A stretch of DNA of 39,647 nt from Leptolyngbya sp. (lineage in GTDB: Bacteria > Cyanobacteriota > Cyanobacteriia > Phormidesmidales > Phormidesmidaceae). Position numbers and translations under genes: made by a program. This document shows positions 7,450 to 15,375 of the stretch, piece by piece. Each line of letters begins with the position of its first letter. Within the stretch, counting starts at the first letter, position 1. The notes under the pieces are model-generated. The model was not told the origin of the DNA and made no database searches. It was given only the letters and a program-made list of their open reading frames with translations. The DNA is taken from NCBI GenBank assembly GCA_003249105.1, contig QBLT01000012.1, positions 1 through 39,647 of the forward strand. Reading direction: 5' to 3'.

Positions 7450-8802
7450 CTAAGCTGTTGAAGTTTCAGTCGATGCATCCTCTGGAGTAGACATATTTAC
7501 CAAGTGGCGAAACTTAGATCGCCAGCCAACCCGCTTTAGAGCTTCGAAGGAGACAATTTCAATCTCCACATTATCACCCCACCAGGCTTGCACTCGCTGG
7601 GCAATGCTGGCGGCGTCGACCCCAGCCCGAGGAACTAACCGCAGCAGGCACCGCTGCGGAGTAATCTGCTCTAGTTGAAATTCATCAATGCCACCAAGGC
7701 GGTCTAGTAAATCTTGGATGTAGTGGGTAGGGTAGCGACGATCTCCGATGGCGACTAAATCATGAACCCGCCCGATAATATTGGTGATGTGGAACTCGCC
7801 ATCAACTTGAATCAGGGCACCCAGATCTCCGGTGCGATATCGAATTAATGGCATGGCTGGATTCATCAACCCCGTTAGAACAATTTCCTGGAGCCCATCT
7901 TCGGTTTCGCGGGTTTCGGGCCAGATGAGATAGTCCAATATTTTAAGATTGGCAGATTGAGGGTGTTCTGTGTGAGCAACAACCCCAAACTCAGCATTGC
8001 CGTAGCGATTATAGACATCACAATTGAATACCTCCGACACAATCTGACGCTGCCTATCGTCTAGCACTTCCCCCGTAGATTCAAAAACTCGAAACAGGTT
8101 AGTGGCCCAGGGCACAGCGTGCGTTTTGGCATGGATTGCCAAGGCGTACAGGGTGGATGGATGTCCCTGAATGCTGTAAGGCTTAGCCTGCCTCAGCTTT
8201 TCAAGAATTGCGTTTAGAGCATCCGGATCAAAGGAATCAGTAGTAATGTTGACTCGGTTCAGAGCCAGGCACTTAATAGTTTCCCTCAGCTGCTCTCGCC
8301 GGGGCAGCGGCTCTGGAAACTCCGACGAAAGATGAACCTCTTTGGTGTATCGTCTTTTGCCTGACCACTCCAGCACCAGCAAGTTGGCGGCAGAAGTCCA
8401 GTCTAGCGCCTCTTGGCTATAGTAAATCAGGGTGGAGGGGCCGGTAGATCCACCAGTTTTACGCAGATGCAGGCTAGATTTATCGACCTTATCGCTGAGT
8501 AGGAGATCACCTTGCTCACGGACAATCTCCTTGGTCAAGTAGGGCAGATCCTTTAGGTAGCGGCTGTCATCACGCAATTTCTCTGGCTCAAATCCCAAAG
8601 TCCGAAAGAGATCCCGGTAGTAGGGAACCTCTTGAGCAGCTCTCATCACTGTCTCACACAGATGCTGCCGATTTGCCTGTTCCCGCTCTTCGAGAGATAG
8701 CCGGGCGAATTTGTGCATGATGGTCAGTTTAGGCAGGATCTGCCGCTGCTGCTGCCTCTCCACCAGGGGATAGAGAAAATAGCTGAGAATTTCCGTAGCC
8801 AT
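7450..8802 (-). CDS. Phenylacetate-CoA-ligase/CapK-like adenylate-forming protein
   Basis: A 450-residue member of the ANL superfamily branch that includes PaaK and the capsule-locus protein CapK. The ATP-binding P-loop reads KTGGSTGPSTLIYYS. Further motifs are STGEVLDDRQRQIV, YNRYGNAEFGVVAH (where aromatic-acid ligases have Y-G-x-x-E), MPLIRYRTGDLG and the hinge TNIIGRVHDLV. Such proteins often occur in polysaccharide loci. Acyl or amino-acyl activation for decoration of the glycan is the usual guess, but substrates are mostly unproven. The start is taken at MATEILSYFLYP (8802), because the 22 upstream codons overlap the preceding gene and look unconserved. The gap to the upstream glycosyltransferase is 14 bases. 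Confidence 0.85.
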   Translation of the reverse strand: MATEILSYFLYPLVERQQQRQILPKLTIMHKFARLSLEEREQANRQHLCETVMRAAQEVPYYRDLFRTLGFEPEKLRDDSRYLKDLPYLTKEIVREQGDLLLSDKVDKSSLHLRKTGGSTGPSTLIYYSQEALDWTSAANLLVLEWSGKRRYTKEVHLSSEFPEPLPRREQLRETIKCLALNRVNITTDSFDPDALNAILEKLRQAKPYSIQGHPSTLYALAIHAKTHAVPWATNLFRVFESTGEVLDDRQRQIVSEVFNCDVYNRYGNAEFGVVAHTEHPQSANLKILDYLIWPETRETEDGLQEIVLTGLMNPAMPLIRYRTGDLGALIQVDGEFHITNIIGRVHDLVAIGDRRYPTHYIQDLLDRLGGIDEFQLEQITPQRCLLRLVPRAGVDAASIAQRVQAWWGDNVEIEIVSFEALKRVGWRSKFRHLVNMSTPEDASTETSTA

Positions 8803-8816
8803 AGACCGACTGCCTG

Positions 8817-9794
8817 TTATAGAAGTTGCGAATAGATCTGGTACAGTTGCTGTGCCGCCCGCTGCCAAGTGTAGTTAGCCTTAACATGTTGCCGTAGAGT
8901 CTCCTTCAGAGGTGCTGATAACTGCATCAGTATAGCTTCACGAATATTGTCTACCGAATTGGGATCAACATAGGCGGCCTCGCCACCAAAATACTCTTGG
9001 GTGCATCCCTCGCGGGTTATCACCAGCTTTGCCCCGGTGGCTGCGGCCTCCAAAGCGGCAAGACCCGGTGTTTCAAGAGTACTTGGCAGAACAAACAGCT
9101 CACAGGCTGCGTAGGCTGATCGCAGCAGTTCGCTGTGGTTAGGCAAATAGCCTAGATGGGTCATGCAGCCCTGAGCCAACTCCACACAATGATCGTAATA
9201 GGCTCGATCCCGAATATTGCCGAAAATCACCAGCGGAATATCTAGATCGCGGATAGCTTTCACTAAGTTGAGCTGATTTTTTCTGGGTTCAATATTAGCT
9301 ACATTTAGCAAAAAAGGTGATTGCACTTGAAATGCATCCAAAAAGATCTGTGGATCTGGAAGTGGCTCGAGAAAATGCTCATCAACACCGTTAACGATCG
9401 GCGTAAATTTCTCCAGCGACACCTCAAAAATTGAAGCCAATGCCTCAGCTTCTGCTTGAGAATTAGGCAAAAGATGATCGCCAATATTCAGGAGGTGCCG
9501 AATCTCGTCTACTGGATATAAGCTAGCTCGATAACTCGTTTGAGTGATCCACAAAATAGGCGAAATAACTAACGGCAACCCCCTATTTTTAACGTAGTTA
9601 CAAAAAACCGAAGACCCTCCATAGACAGAGAAATGGTGCACAATATCTGCCTGATCAAATTGGGGCTGCCATTGGTCATACAACAAAACCTCAATTCCCC
9701 TGGAAGCAAGGGCTTCTTTGCACTTTAGAATCTGAATCTCACCACCGCCAGGGCAATCAAAGGCAACGGGATAGGTGTTAAATAGAACTCGCAT
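8817..9794 (-). CDS. GT4-family glycosyltransferase
   Basis: A 325-residue GT-B glycosyltransferase. It starts MRVLFNTYPVAFDCPGGGE, a family-4 N-terminal loop with the G-G-G-E donor or phosphate contact. The hinge into the C-terminal Rossmann domain is FLLNVANIEPRKNQLNLVKA. The nucleotide-sugar segment FVLPSTLETPGLAALEAAAT has the E-x7-E spacing (ETPGLAALE) of retaining GT4 enzymes. Its start overlaps the end of the previous glycosyltransferase by 17 bases, so the two are probably co-translated. Donor and acceptor cannot be read from sequence. No membrane segment is seen, so it would act on the cytoplasmic face. Confidence 0.9.
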   Translation of the reverse strand: MRVLFNTYPVAFDCPGGGEIQILKCKEALASRGIEVLLYDQWQPQFDQADIVHHFSVYGGSSVFCNYVKNRGLPLVISPILWITQTSYRASLYPVDEIRHLLNIGDHLLPNSQAEAEALASIFEVSLEKFTPIVNGVDEHFLEPLPDPQIFLDAFQVQSPFLLNVANIEPRKNQLNLVKAIRDLDIPLVIFGNIRDRAYYDHCVELAQGCMTHLGYLPNHSELLRSAYAACELFVLPSTLETPGLAALEAAATGAKLVITREGCTQEYFGGEAAYVDPNSVDNIREAILMQLSAPLKETLRQHVKANYTWQRAAQQLYQIYSQLL

Positions 9795-10974
9795 AGATTT
9801 GTCCTAGGCAGGATTCAAATAACCGCCAGATGGCACGACCATCACTGTCTTTGACTAGCTGCTTAAATTGCTGAGTTTGGGCCATCACCAGCTGACGTCT
9901 CTGGGAGTCTTCGCTCAGAACCTGATACACCCGACAGGCTAACTTCTGCATATCTTTTTGATAAAACACTAGTCCAGATTCACCCAGGGTTTCGCGCACA
10001 GCACTCTGGGCAAAAGCGAAAATCGGAAGTTCAAAAGCCATAGCCTCCACCAGGGGAATGCAAAATCCCTCGTGCTCACTCATAATCCAAAACGCATCGA
10101 CATTTTGATACAAAAACTTAAGCTGTCCGTCAGATACTGGCCCTAAAAAGTAAATACGCTCCCTCGCAGATCGTGGCTGCTCTTCCAGCAATGCTTCAAG
10201 CATGACTTTATAATTGCCAAAGTCATTAAAGCCTGTTACAAGTAAGCAGCTATTAGGATCTAAAGCATGATAAGCGCTATACAGTCGAATCAAATCATCT
10301 ATTTTTTTGTGGGGCACTACCCTACCAACGTATAAAAACCTACGCCGATAGGGTGGTAATGTAGTAGGCTCAGAGGCAATATTTTCCCACTTATGAAGAT
10401 TCAGAACTGGTGGAATAATTGCTACAGAGCGAGGGGCATCTAAAAAGCTATTGACAACCTTTGCAGAGGCGTTGGAAATGGCAGCCAGCTTTTGAAAGTG
10501 TCGAACTAGCGGACCCTGATCATAACCCCACTGGCATTGATTAGCTAAATTCTGATCAAAGGTACTTAGTAAATCCGGAGGGGTAATGCCATAATAGCAA
10601 ATAATTTTTTGGCAGGTGAGAGCTGCTATTTTATCCAAATTCGGCAGATAGATTGAGAAATGTACAAAAATAATATCTGAGGGTTTTACAATTTTTGCCA
10701 GCCGATCCAGCGGATTAACTAATGACTCAAGATAGGACTCATAGCCTTCGGCGTAAAGCTGACATGGAATTTCGTGCTGACGCAGAAGCTTATAAAGAGC
10801 GATAACAAAGTTACCCACCCCGTCCCGCTCGTACACGTTATTCACCACCATGTGAACAGTAGAATTACTTGGCCATAAAAACCAAGGATCTGCTAGATGG
10901 TGGACAGGCCAAACGTTTTGCTGAAACTGTTCTAGCTGATCTACAGAGTTGTGGTGTGAAGCACTAGATGACAT
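9778..10974 (-). CDS. GT4-family glycosyltransferase
   Basis: A 398-residue protein. An N-terminal extension of about 38 residues precedes the first GT-B strand (STVHMVVNNVYERDGVGNF). The C-terminal Rossmann domain begins RRFLYVGRVVPHKKIDDLIR. The active-site loop is FWIMSEHEGFCIPLVEAMAF, with the E-x7-E motif as EGFCIPLVE. It lies between two other glycosyltransferases in the same direction, overlapping the next one by 17 bases, with 56 bases behind it. Sugar specificity is unknown. It is presumably cytoplasmic and membrane-peripheral. Confidence 0.9.
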   Translation of the reverse strand: MSSSASHHNSVDQLEQFQQNVWPVHHLADPWFLWPSNSTVHMVVNNVYERDGVGNFVIALYKLLRQHEIPCQLYAEGYESYLESLVNPLDRLAKIVKPSDIIFVHFSIYLPNLDKIAALTCQKIICYYGITPPDLLSTFDQNLANQCQWGYDQGPLVRHFQKLAAISNASAKVVNSFLDAPRSVAIIPPVLNLHKWENIASEPTTLPPYRRRFLYVGRVVPHKKIDDLIRLYSAYHALDPNSCLLVTGFNDFGNYKVMLEALLEEQPRSARERIYFLGPVSDGQLKFLYQNVDAFWIMSEHEGFCIPLVEAMAFELPIFAFAQSAVRETLGESGLVFYQKDMQKLACRVYQVLSEDSQRRQLVMAQTQQFKQLVKDSDGRAIWRLFESCLGQIYASSI

Positions 10975-11030
10975 AGCAGGTAAGGGTAAGGGCTAAAAAA
11001 TAGCAGATGGCTACTTGCTCGGGCCTAAAT

Positions 11031-12209
11031 TTATAGCTGACTTTGCCAGCTTTTTTGCATTAGCACCTTCATCTGCTGGCAACGACTCTCCCAGGTATGG
11101 GCTTTGGCTGCTTCAATTCCAACTTCAACAACAGGGTGATCCCCCTTAAGAGCAGCCTTAAGAGCCTGCTCAAATTCATCTACTGAGTTGGTTTGCAAAT
11201 ATAAGTGCTCATAGTCAGTCAAGGCCGGCAAACGGGTACCGACAACAGGTTTACCCGCTGCCAAATACTCAAAAAACTTCATCGGGAACATGGATTGGGT
11301 GTAGTTATTCAGAAGACAAGGCAAAACTGCTACATCAAACCCTGACAGGTAATCTGGTAGTCTATCGTAGGCCCGATAGCCCAAAAAATGAATATTCGGT
11401 GCATCCAGTTGATTCAACAATTCGTCAGGATTTTCTAGATCGAGGCTACCTACTAAAACCCATTGCCACTCAGGATGACGCTGCGCCAAGGTTTGTATCA
11501 GTTCAAAATCTAGCTTATATTTTTTGATTGCACCAATAAAGCCAATGCGCGGTTGAGGGACAGTGGCTAAATCCTGTGGGATAAAAGTTGATAAGCGACT
11601 CCGAGCAAAATGCTGATAGTCAGCTACATTAGGGAAATAGTGGACTTTATCAAGTGCGATCGTCGAAAGCTTGTCATACAAACTTTTGCTGGTAACAAAT
11701 ACCAAATCAGCTGCCTGAACCATGGCAGGCTCTACAGCAGTAATAACCTCTGGAGGAATACCAGGAACTGTCGCAAAATCGTCGACACAGTGGTATACCA
11801 AAAACGCAGGATCAAGATGTTCACAGAACCTAGCTACGATAGGGTTATAGACCCAAACTATAGACTGTTGAAAGCCTAGCCAACGACTGAGAAGTTTAAC
11901 CGTTAAAACCAGAATCTTTTGGTTGACGGCCTGCACAACAGGGTTACGATAAAATGGTATTACCAATGGCGAAAAGACCCAGATCTTAGGGGCTACCCGT
12001 CGCAATCCCTGAAAAGATTTGAGCAGTCGTCGCCTGATGCGGCTCAGATCTCGCTTGTTAGCGGTCGGCTGACGCAATCCTATAGATTCCAAATACAAAA
12101 CCCGAAACCCTTGCTCAGCCAAGCTTTGGCTCATGCGCTGGTTATTAGTCCAATTGGGTTCTGACCAGTCTGCTGTCGAAAAGACAATTACATCGGTTGG
12201 TAATGCCAA
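11031..12209 (-). CDS. GT4-like glycosyltransferase (TuaH type)
   Basis: A 392-residue GT-B protein. The N-terminus MALPTDVIVFSTADWSEPNW with NNQRMSQSLAEQGFRVLYLES resembles the TuaH-like subgroup, in which the protein opens with a D-W-x-x-x-x-x-x-N-Q pattern. The central part has YHCVDDFATVPG and VFVTSKSLYDKLS. The C-terminal domain has RIGFIGAIKKYKLDFELIQ and PMKFFEYLAAGKPVVGTRLP, where the second acidic residue of the usual GT4 loop falls in FFEYLAAGKP. It is followed 56 bases later by the next glycosyltransferase. Function in teichuronic acid synthesis is not implied; the resemblance is at family level. Confidence 0.85.
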   Translation of the reverse strand: MALPTDVIVFSTADWSEPNWTNNQRMSQSLAEQGFRVLYLESIGLRQPTANKRDLSRIRRRLLKSFQGLRRVAPKIWVFSPLVIPFYRNPVVQAVNQKILVLTVKLLSRWLGFQQSIVWVYNPIVARFCEHLDPAFLVYHCVDDFATVPGIPPEVITAVEPAMVQAADLVFVTSKSLYDKLSTIALDKVHYFPNVADYQHFARSRLSTFIPQDLATVPQPRIGFIGAIKKYKLDFELIQTLAQRHPEWQWVLVGSLDLENPDELLNQLDAPNIHFLGYRAYDRLPDYLSGFDVAVLPCLLNNYTQSMFPMKFFEYLAAGKPVVGTRLPALTDYEHLYLQTNSVDEFEQALKAALKGDHPVVEVGIEAAKAHTWESRCQQMKVLMQKSWQSQL

Positions 12210-12236
12210 GAAAACTCCCTAACCTTCAGCCAGGTA

Positions 12237-13829
12237 CTATAAAACTGGATCGGCAAGTGTAGTTGTTTTACCTCGCCATCTTACCTGTAACGGTGGCGTT
12301 GCCTTTAAGGGCACCTCCGCCGAATGCCAGCTTGCCTGGATCAACTGATCTTTGTCAATGCTGAGCCTCAACAGGCTGCGCTTCCGAACAAACTCAAGAC
12401 ACTCTACCAAGTTAGGAAACCAAATGTCACCATGGGCTTTCACAAACTTTAGGAAAGAAGCATGGGCCAAGAGCCTTTCTGACTCACTATTCCACCCGTA
12501 CTGGTAGGAGGACGAAAAAGGATGATCTAGATACCCAAATATAGATTCCGCCCGAAGGTGATGGGTAAAGCTTTCACAGTAAGGGGCAACCGAGTTACCG
12601 TAGCGATGATAGCAGTCCCCGTGGAACATACATTGCTGACTATGGGAAATGATCGGTGCCTCGCACAGAGGAGCCAGCCCACTCCGGGCTAGTAAATATT
12701 CAGGATTATTATGGATAATGCCGCCTACAAATCCTAAGTAGCCAGCGTCAGACAGAGCACGTACTGCGTAGGGTGGATTTTGGTGAAAGGGAGAAACCGC
12801 GTAGTGTACAGGGTAGGCTTGGGGCAGGTTAGCCTCTAACCATGCCCTAGAGTCTTTAGCTTCCCGAAGGGCGATGGCATAGTCTGCTCCCCAATTCGGA
12901 GGATGGCTATTAGAATGAGAAATCACCGCACCACCATTGGACAACACATCTCGCAGCAGTTTCATATCTGATGGTTCTGGCGGTAGTCCTGTAACCACAG
13001 CCAGAGAAAGCGGTACGCCCAAGTCTTGGTAAAGTTCAAAGAGGGGCCGGGCTGTGGCAATCGCCTGATCGCAGTCTAGGCGCATGGTCATCGCCCCATC
13101 GTAACCGGCGGGAATTTCGAGCACATAGGGAATACAGGCCAACTCTTCGGCTCGATAATCGCTACAAAAAGCCTCGATCATCGTCCACTCTAGACTGTCG
13201 ATCGGCCCCACCGCTCGGTTGAACCAGAGGATCGAGCTATCGGCACGGTCCGCGATCGCAGCATAGGCTGTTAAGGTCTCACCTTGGACATTACTGATCT
13301 GGGCAACGACTTGGGCTTGGGTTGCGATCGCCTGTTGGCTGATAGACCAAAGGCCACCATCAACGGTAATTCGGCCAAATCCCAGAGTGTTCCACTCATC
13401 AGTGAAATCGTAGCGGCTCAGGGGGCGATGCCTAAGGCTGAGCTGGGCCGTGAGCGGATGGTTATATGTATAGACAACAGAGGCCACCGCCGCATCAAAG
13501 GCGTTATCCGCAGAGAGCTGAACTGCACCCCAACTTTCGGCTTCTGGCCTAAGAGTACTGACCTCAAGACCAACGTCAGTCGCTAGTTTATCTCCCAAAT
13601 TGCCCAAGAGAATCAATTTCCGCCCTCGCTGCGCTAACCGTTGCAATAAGGCTCGCTCACTGTCTTGCGGATTAATTAAGACAATGATGTTTGGTGAAAA
13701 GGTAGAAAGACAATCATCAGCAAACTCGAAACTGCTGATAACAACTACTGTGAAAGAACGCCTTAACGCAGATTGAACACAACTCGCCGAAAATTTATCC
13801 TGATCGGCATATAATAGCGCAATGTCCAC
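12237..13829 (-). CDS. Polysaccharide-deacetylase-like (NodB/CE4-type) protein
   Basis: A 530-residue protein. Residues 1-100 look like an alpha/beta domain (MDIALLYADQDKF, IIVLINPQDSERALLQRL). A NodB-like barrel starts near residue 245. Its metal-binding set is visible as MRLDCD (249-254, where CE4 enzymes have T-F-D-D/D-G) and HSNSH (305-309, the H-x3-H motif). HYAVSPFHQNPPYAVRALSDAGY matches the later strand where deacetylases have RPPYG. The likely role is removal of an N- or O-acetyl group from the polysaccharide or an intermediate. There is no signal peptide, so it would act in the cytoplasm or need another route out; most CE4 polymer deacetylases are exported. It lies between the unknown protein at 13961 and a glycosyltransferase 28 bases downstream. 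Confidence 0.75.
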   Translation of the reverse strand: MDIALLYADQDKFSASCVQSALRRSFTVVVISSFEFADDCLSTFSPNIIVLINPQDSERALLQRLAQRGRKLILLGNLGDKLATDVGLEVSTLRPEAESWGAVQLSADNAFDAAVASVVYTYNHPLTAQLSLRHRPLSRYDFTDEWNTLGFGRITVDGGLWSISQQAIATQAQVVAQISNVQGETLTAYAAIADRADSSILWFNRAVGPIDSLEWTMIEAFCSDYRAEELACIPYVLEIPAGYDGAMTMRLDCDQAIATARPLFELYQDLGVPLSLAVVTGLPPEPSDMKLLRDVLSNGGAVISHSNSHPPNWGADYAIALREAKDSRAWLEANLPQAYPVHYAVSPFHQNPPYAVRALSDAGYLGFVGGIIHNNPEYLLARSGLAPLCEAPIISHSQQCMFHGDCYHRYGNSVAPYCESFTHHLRAESIFGYLDHPFSSSYQYGWNSESERLLAHASFLKFVKAHGDIWFPNLVECLEFVRKRSLLRLSIDKDQLIQASWHSAEVPLKATPPLQVRWRGKTTTLADPVL

Positions 13830-13960
13830 GGCAGTTTTAAACCTAAGATGACTAGTGCCAATATTATTCCCAAAGCATTTTCTACATCACTGGGGAATAA
13901 TCTATCCTGCAGCTCAGCGCTGTTTCTTTACACCAAAGCGATGGACTTTATCCAGACGAT

Positions 13961-14851
13961 TTAAGTGCTAGTATTTCCTTCAGAATAAACTTTTTTTCGC
14001 CCCATTTCCTCAAAGTTCTTAACCCATTTCTGTGCAGCTATAGGACTTGTTTTTCGGAAATATTCGCGCAATTCTAGGACGTCTTTCTTTTGGTCTAAAT
14101 CGTCAACATAGCGAAAGTTTTCTAAAACTATTTCTCTTTCAAAATTAAACAAACAGCATCTCAGCAGCCTGTCCTCATCCACAGGAAAGAACAAACTCTT
14201 TAAGCTTTTTTCCCGATCAATAAATTCAGAAAGCGTTCTTTCGAGTAAAAATGCAATGTTTCCAACTGGTACTCCCGGGCTGGCATAGTAATAGGTTGGC
14301 TTATACAAGAAGTCATGCACCTCCGCACTAAGGCGAGAGGGATCTGTGTCAACGACTTTAATAACAACCTCCTTTAAATATTTCTCCCAAAAGGTCTTGT
14401 TGCCAAACCAGTAGCTGCATGTTGCCAGTAAATTATTGCTTTGCCTCTTATCTGGATTTACAAGACTCTCCACTTGACACTCTTCGAGACTTCTAATGGA
14501 GTATTCTGTAAAAGGAAAAGTACATCGGTTATCGGAGAACTGCCATAGATTAAAATGGCAGTAGGCAAATTGCGGAAAAGGGTTGACCACGTAAACATCA
14601 TAGCCAGGGTTATTTTCTATCCAGGCTCTAACCTGAACCCCGTTTAGCTTTGACTTACGCTCGAAATTAATAGAAACTGCTCCTAAAATATCGTGATTTA
14701 AATGTATTCCTTCATTATACAATTCCTGAAAAACTTGAAACTCTCGTAGCCATGGTCTTGAGTTTTGAGTGACATCTAAACCCTCAAAACCTTCAGAGAG
14801 ACTATTGAAGTCAGCCTCAAATATGCAGTTCTGGTAAAGCTTAATATCCAT
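13961..14851 (-). CDS. Uncharacterised polysaccharide-locus protein (NPGYDVY-motif)
   Basis: I do not recognise an enzymatic family. The 296-residue product is AT-rich in codon use, has no membrane segment and no signal peptide. It contains VSINFERKSKLNGVQVRAWI followed by ENNPGYDVYVVNPFPQFAYC, then NNLLATCSYWFGNKTFWEKY. From memory, this order (a lysine-rich strand, NPGYDVY, NPFPQ, then a WFGN-F-W-E-K-Y segment) recurs in uncharacterised proteins and fused domains next to bacterial glycosyltransferases. That would make it a recurrent but unnamed domain. It is the first minus-strand gene of this block, 131 bases upstream of the deacetylase-like gene. A glycosyltransferase-like fold or a role in chain assembly is a guess. 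Confidence 0.6.
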   Translation of the reverse strand: MDIKLYQNCIFEADFNSLSEGFEGLDVTQNSRPWLREFQVFQELYNEGIHLNHDILGAVSINFERKSKLNGVQVRAWIENNPGYDVYVVNPFPQFAYCHFNLWQFSDNRCTFPFTEYSIRSLEECQVESLVNPDKRQSNNLLATCSYWFGNKTFWEKYLKEVVIKVVDTDPSRLSAEVHDFLYKPTYYYASPGVPVGNIAFLLERTLSEFIDREKSLKSLFFPVDEDRLLRCCLFNFEREIVLENFRYVDDLDQKKDVLELREYFRKTSPIAAQKWVKNFEEMGRKKVYSEGNTST

Positions 14852-15375
14852 TAAAAAGCACTAGTCGATTAGTATTTGGTAAATAAAGCAATGCCCAGAG
14901 GCAGATGCGACCCATTACACCACAATTACCCAGAAGTACATCATGCCCTGAACGTGGCACGGAGGTCAAGTCTTCCTAGCTAACGCTAATTATGACCAAG
15001 GTCGCAGCCGTTAACCGTGCGTAAAAGCCCTGGGGCCTATTGCCAGAGCATCAATAAATGTCTTAAATCGCTAGTTGGTCTATCCCTAAACAGACATGCG
15101 AGAATAACCCTTTTGCTATATCCAAGTCAGGCCTGTGCCTAGTATCCGCTGCAACTGTAGGCAACTATCAGTCGACCGGTAGTGGGGGGAAATATCTGAC
15201 AATTCAGGGCGTTAATAGCTTGAAGAGGTTGCCCAATGCCGCTAAATCAGCAATAGATTGGTATAATTCGGTTGATTCGAAATGGCTCATCCATTGAGGG
15301 TGGTTGGCAACTAAAATGCCAGCAATTTAGCTCCATTGTGTTTAGCCTAGTTGGTCCACTGAGGAGAATTGTGCA
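14852..15375. other. 524-bp divergent intergenic region
   Basis: The region separates the minus-strand gene at 14851 from the plus-strand glycosyltransferase at 15376, so it must carry promoters for both. I see no credible gene in it; the small minus-strand frame at 15247-15441 overlaps the start of the large glycosyltransferase and looks spurious. A small hairpin TGGCA/TGCCA lies near 15304-15322. The rest shows no obvious repeat or RNA. Confidence 0.6.
15259..15267 (+). promoter_or_regulatory. Extended -10 promoter candidate for the large glycosyltransferase
   Basis: TGGTATAAT is a perfect TATAAT preceded by TGn, an extended -10 element, about 110 bases upstream of the GTG start at 15376. 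No good -35 hexamer sits 17 bases further upstream (CCGCTA there), which fits an extended -10 promoter. This is the only strong -10 I see in the divergent region on this strand. Confidence 0.45.
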
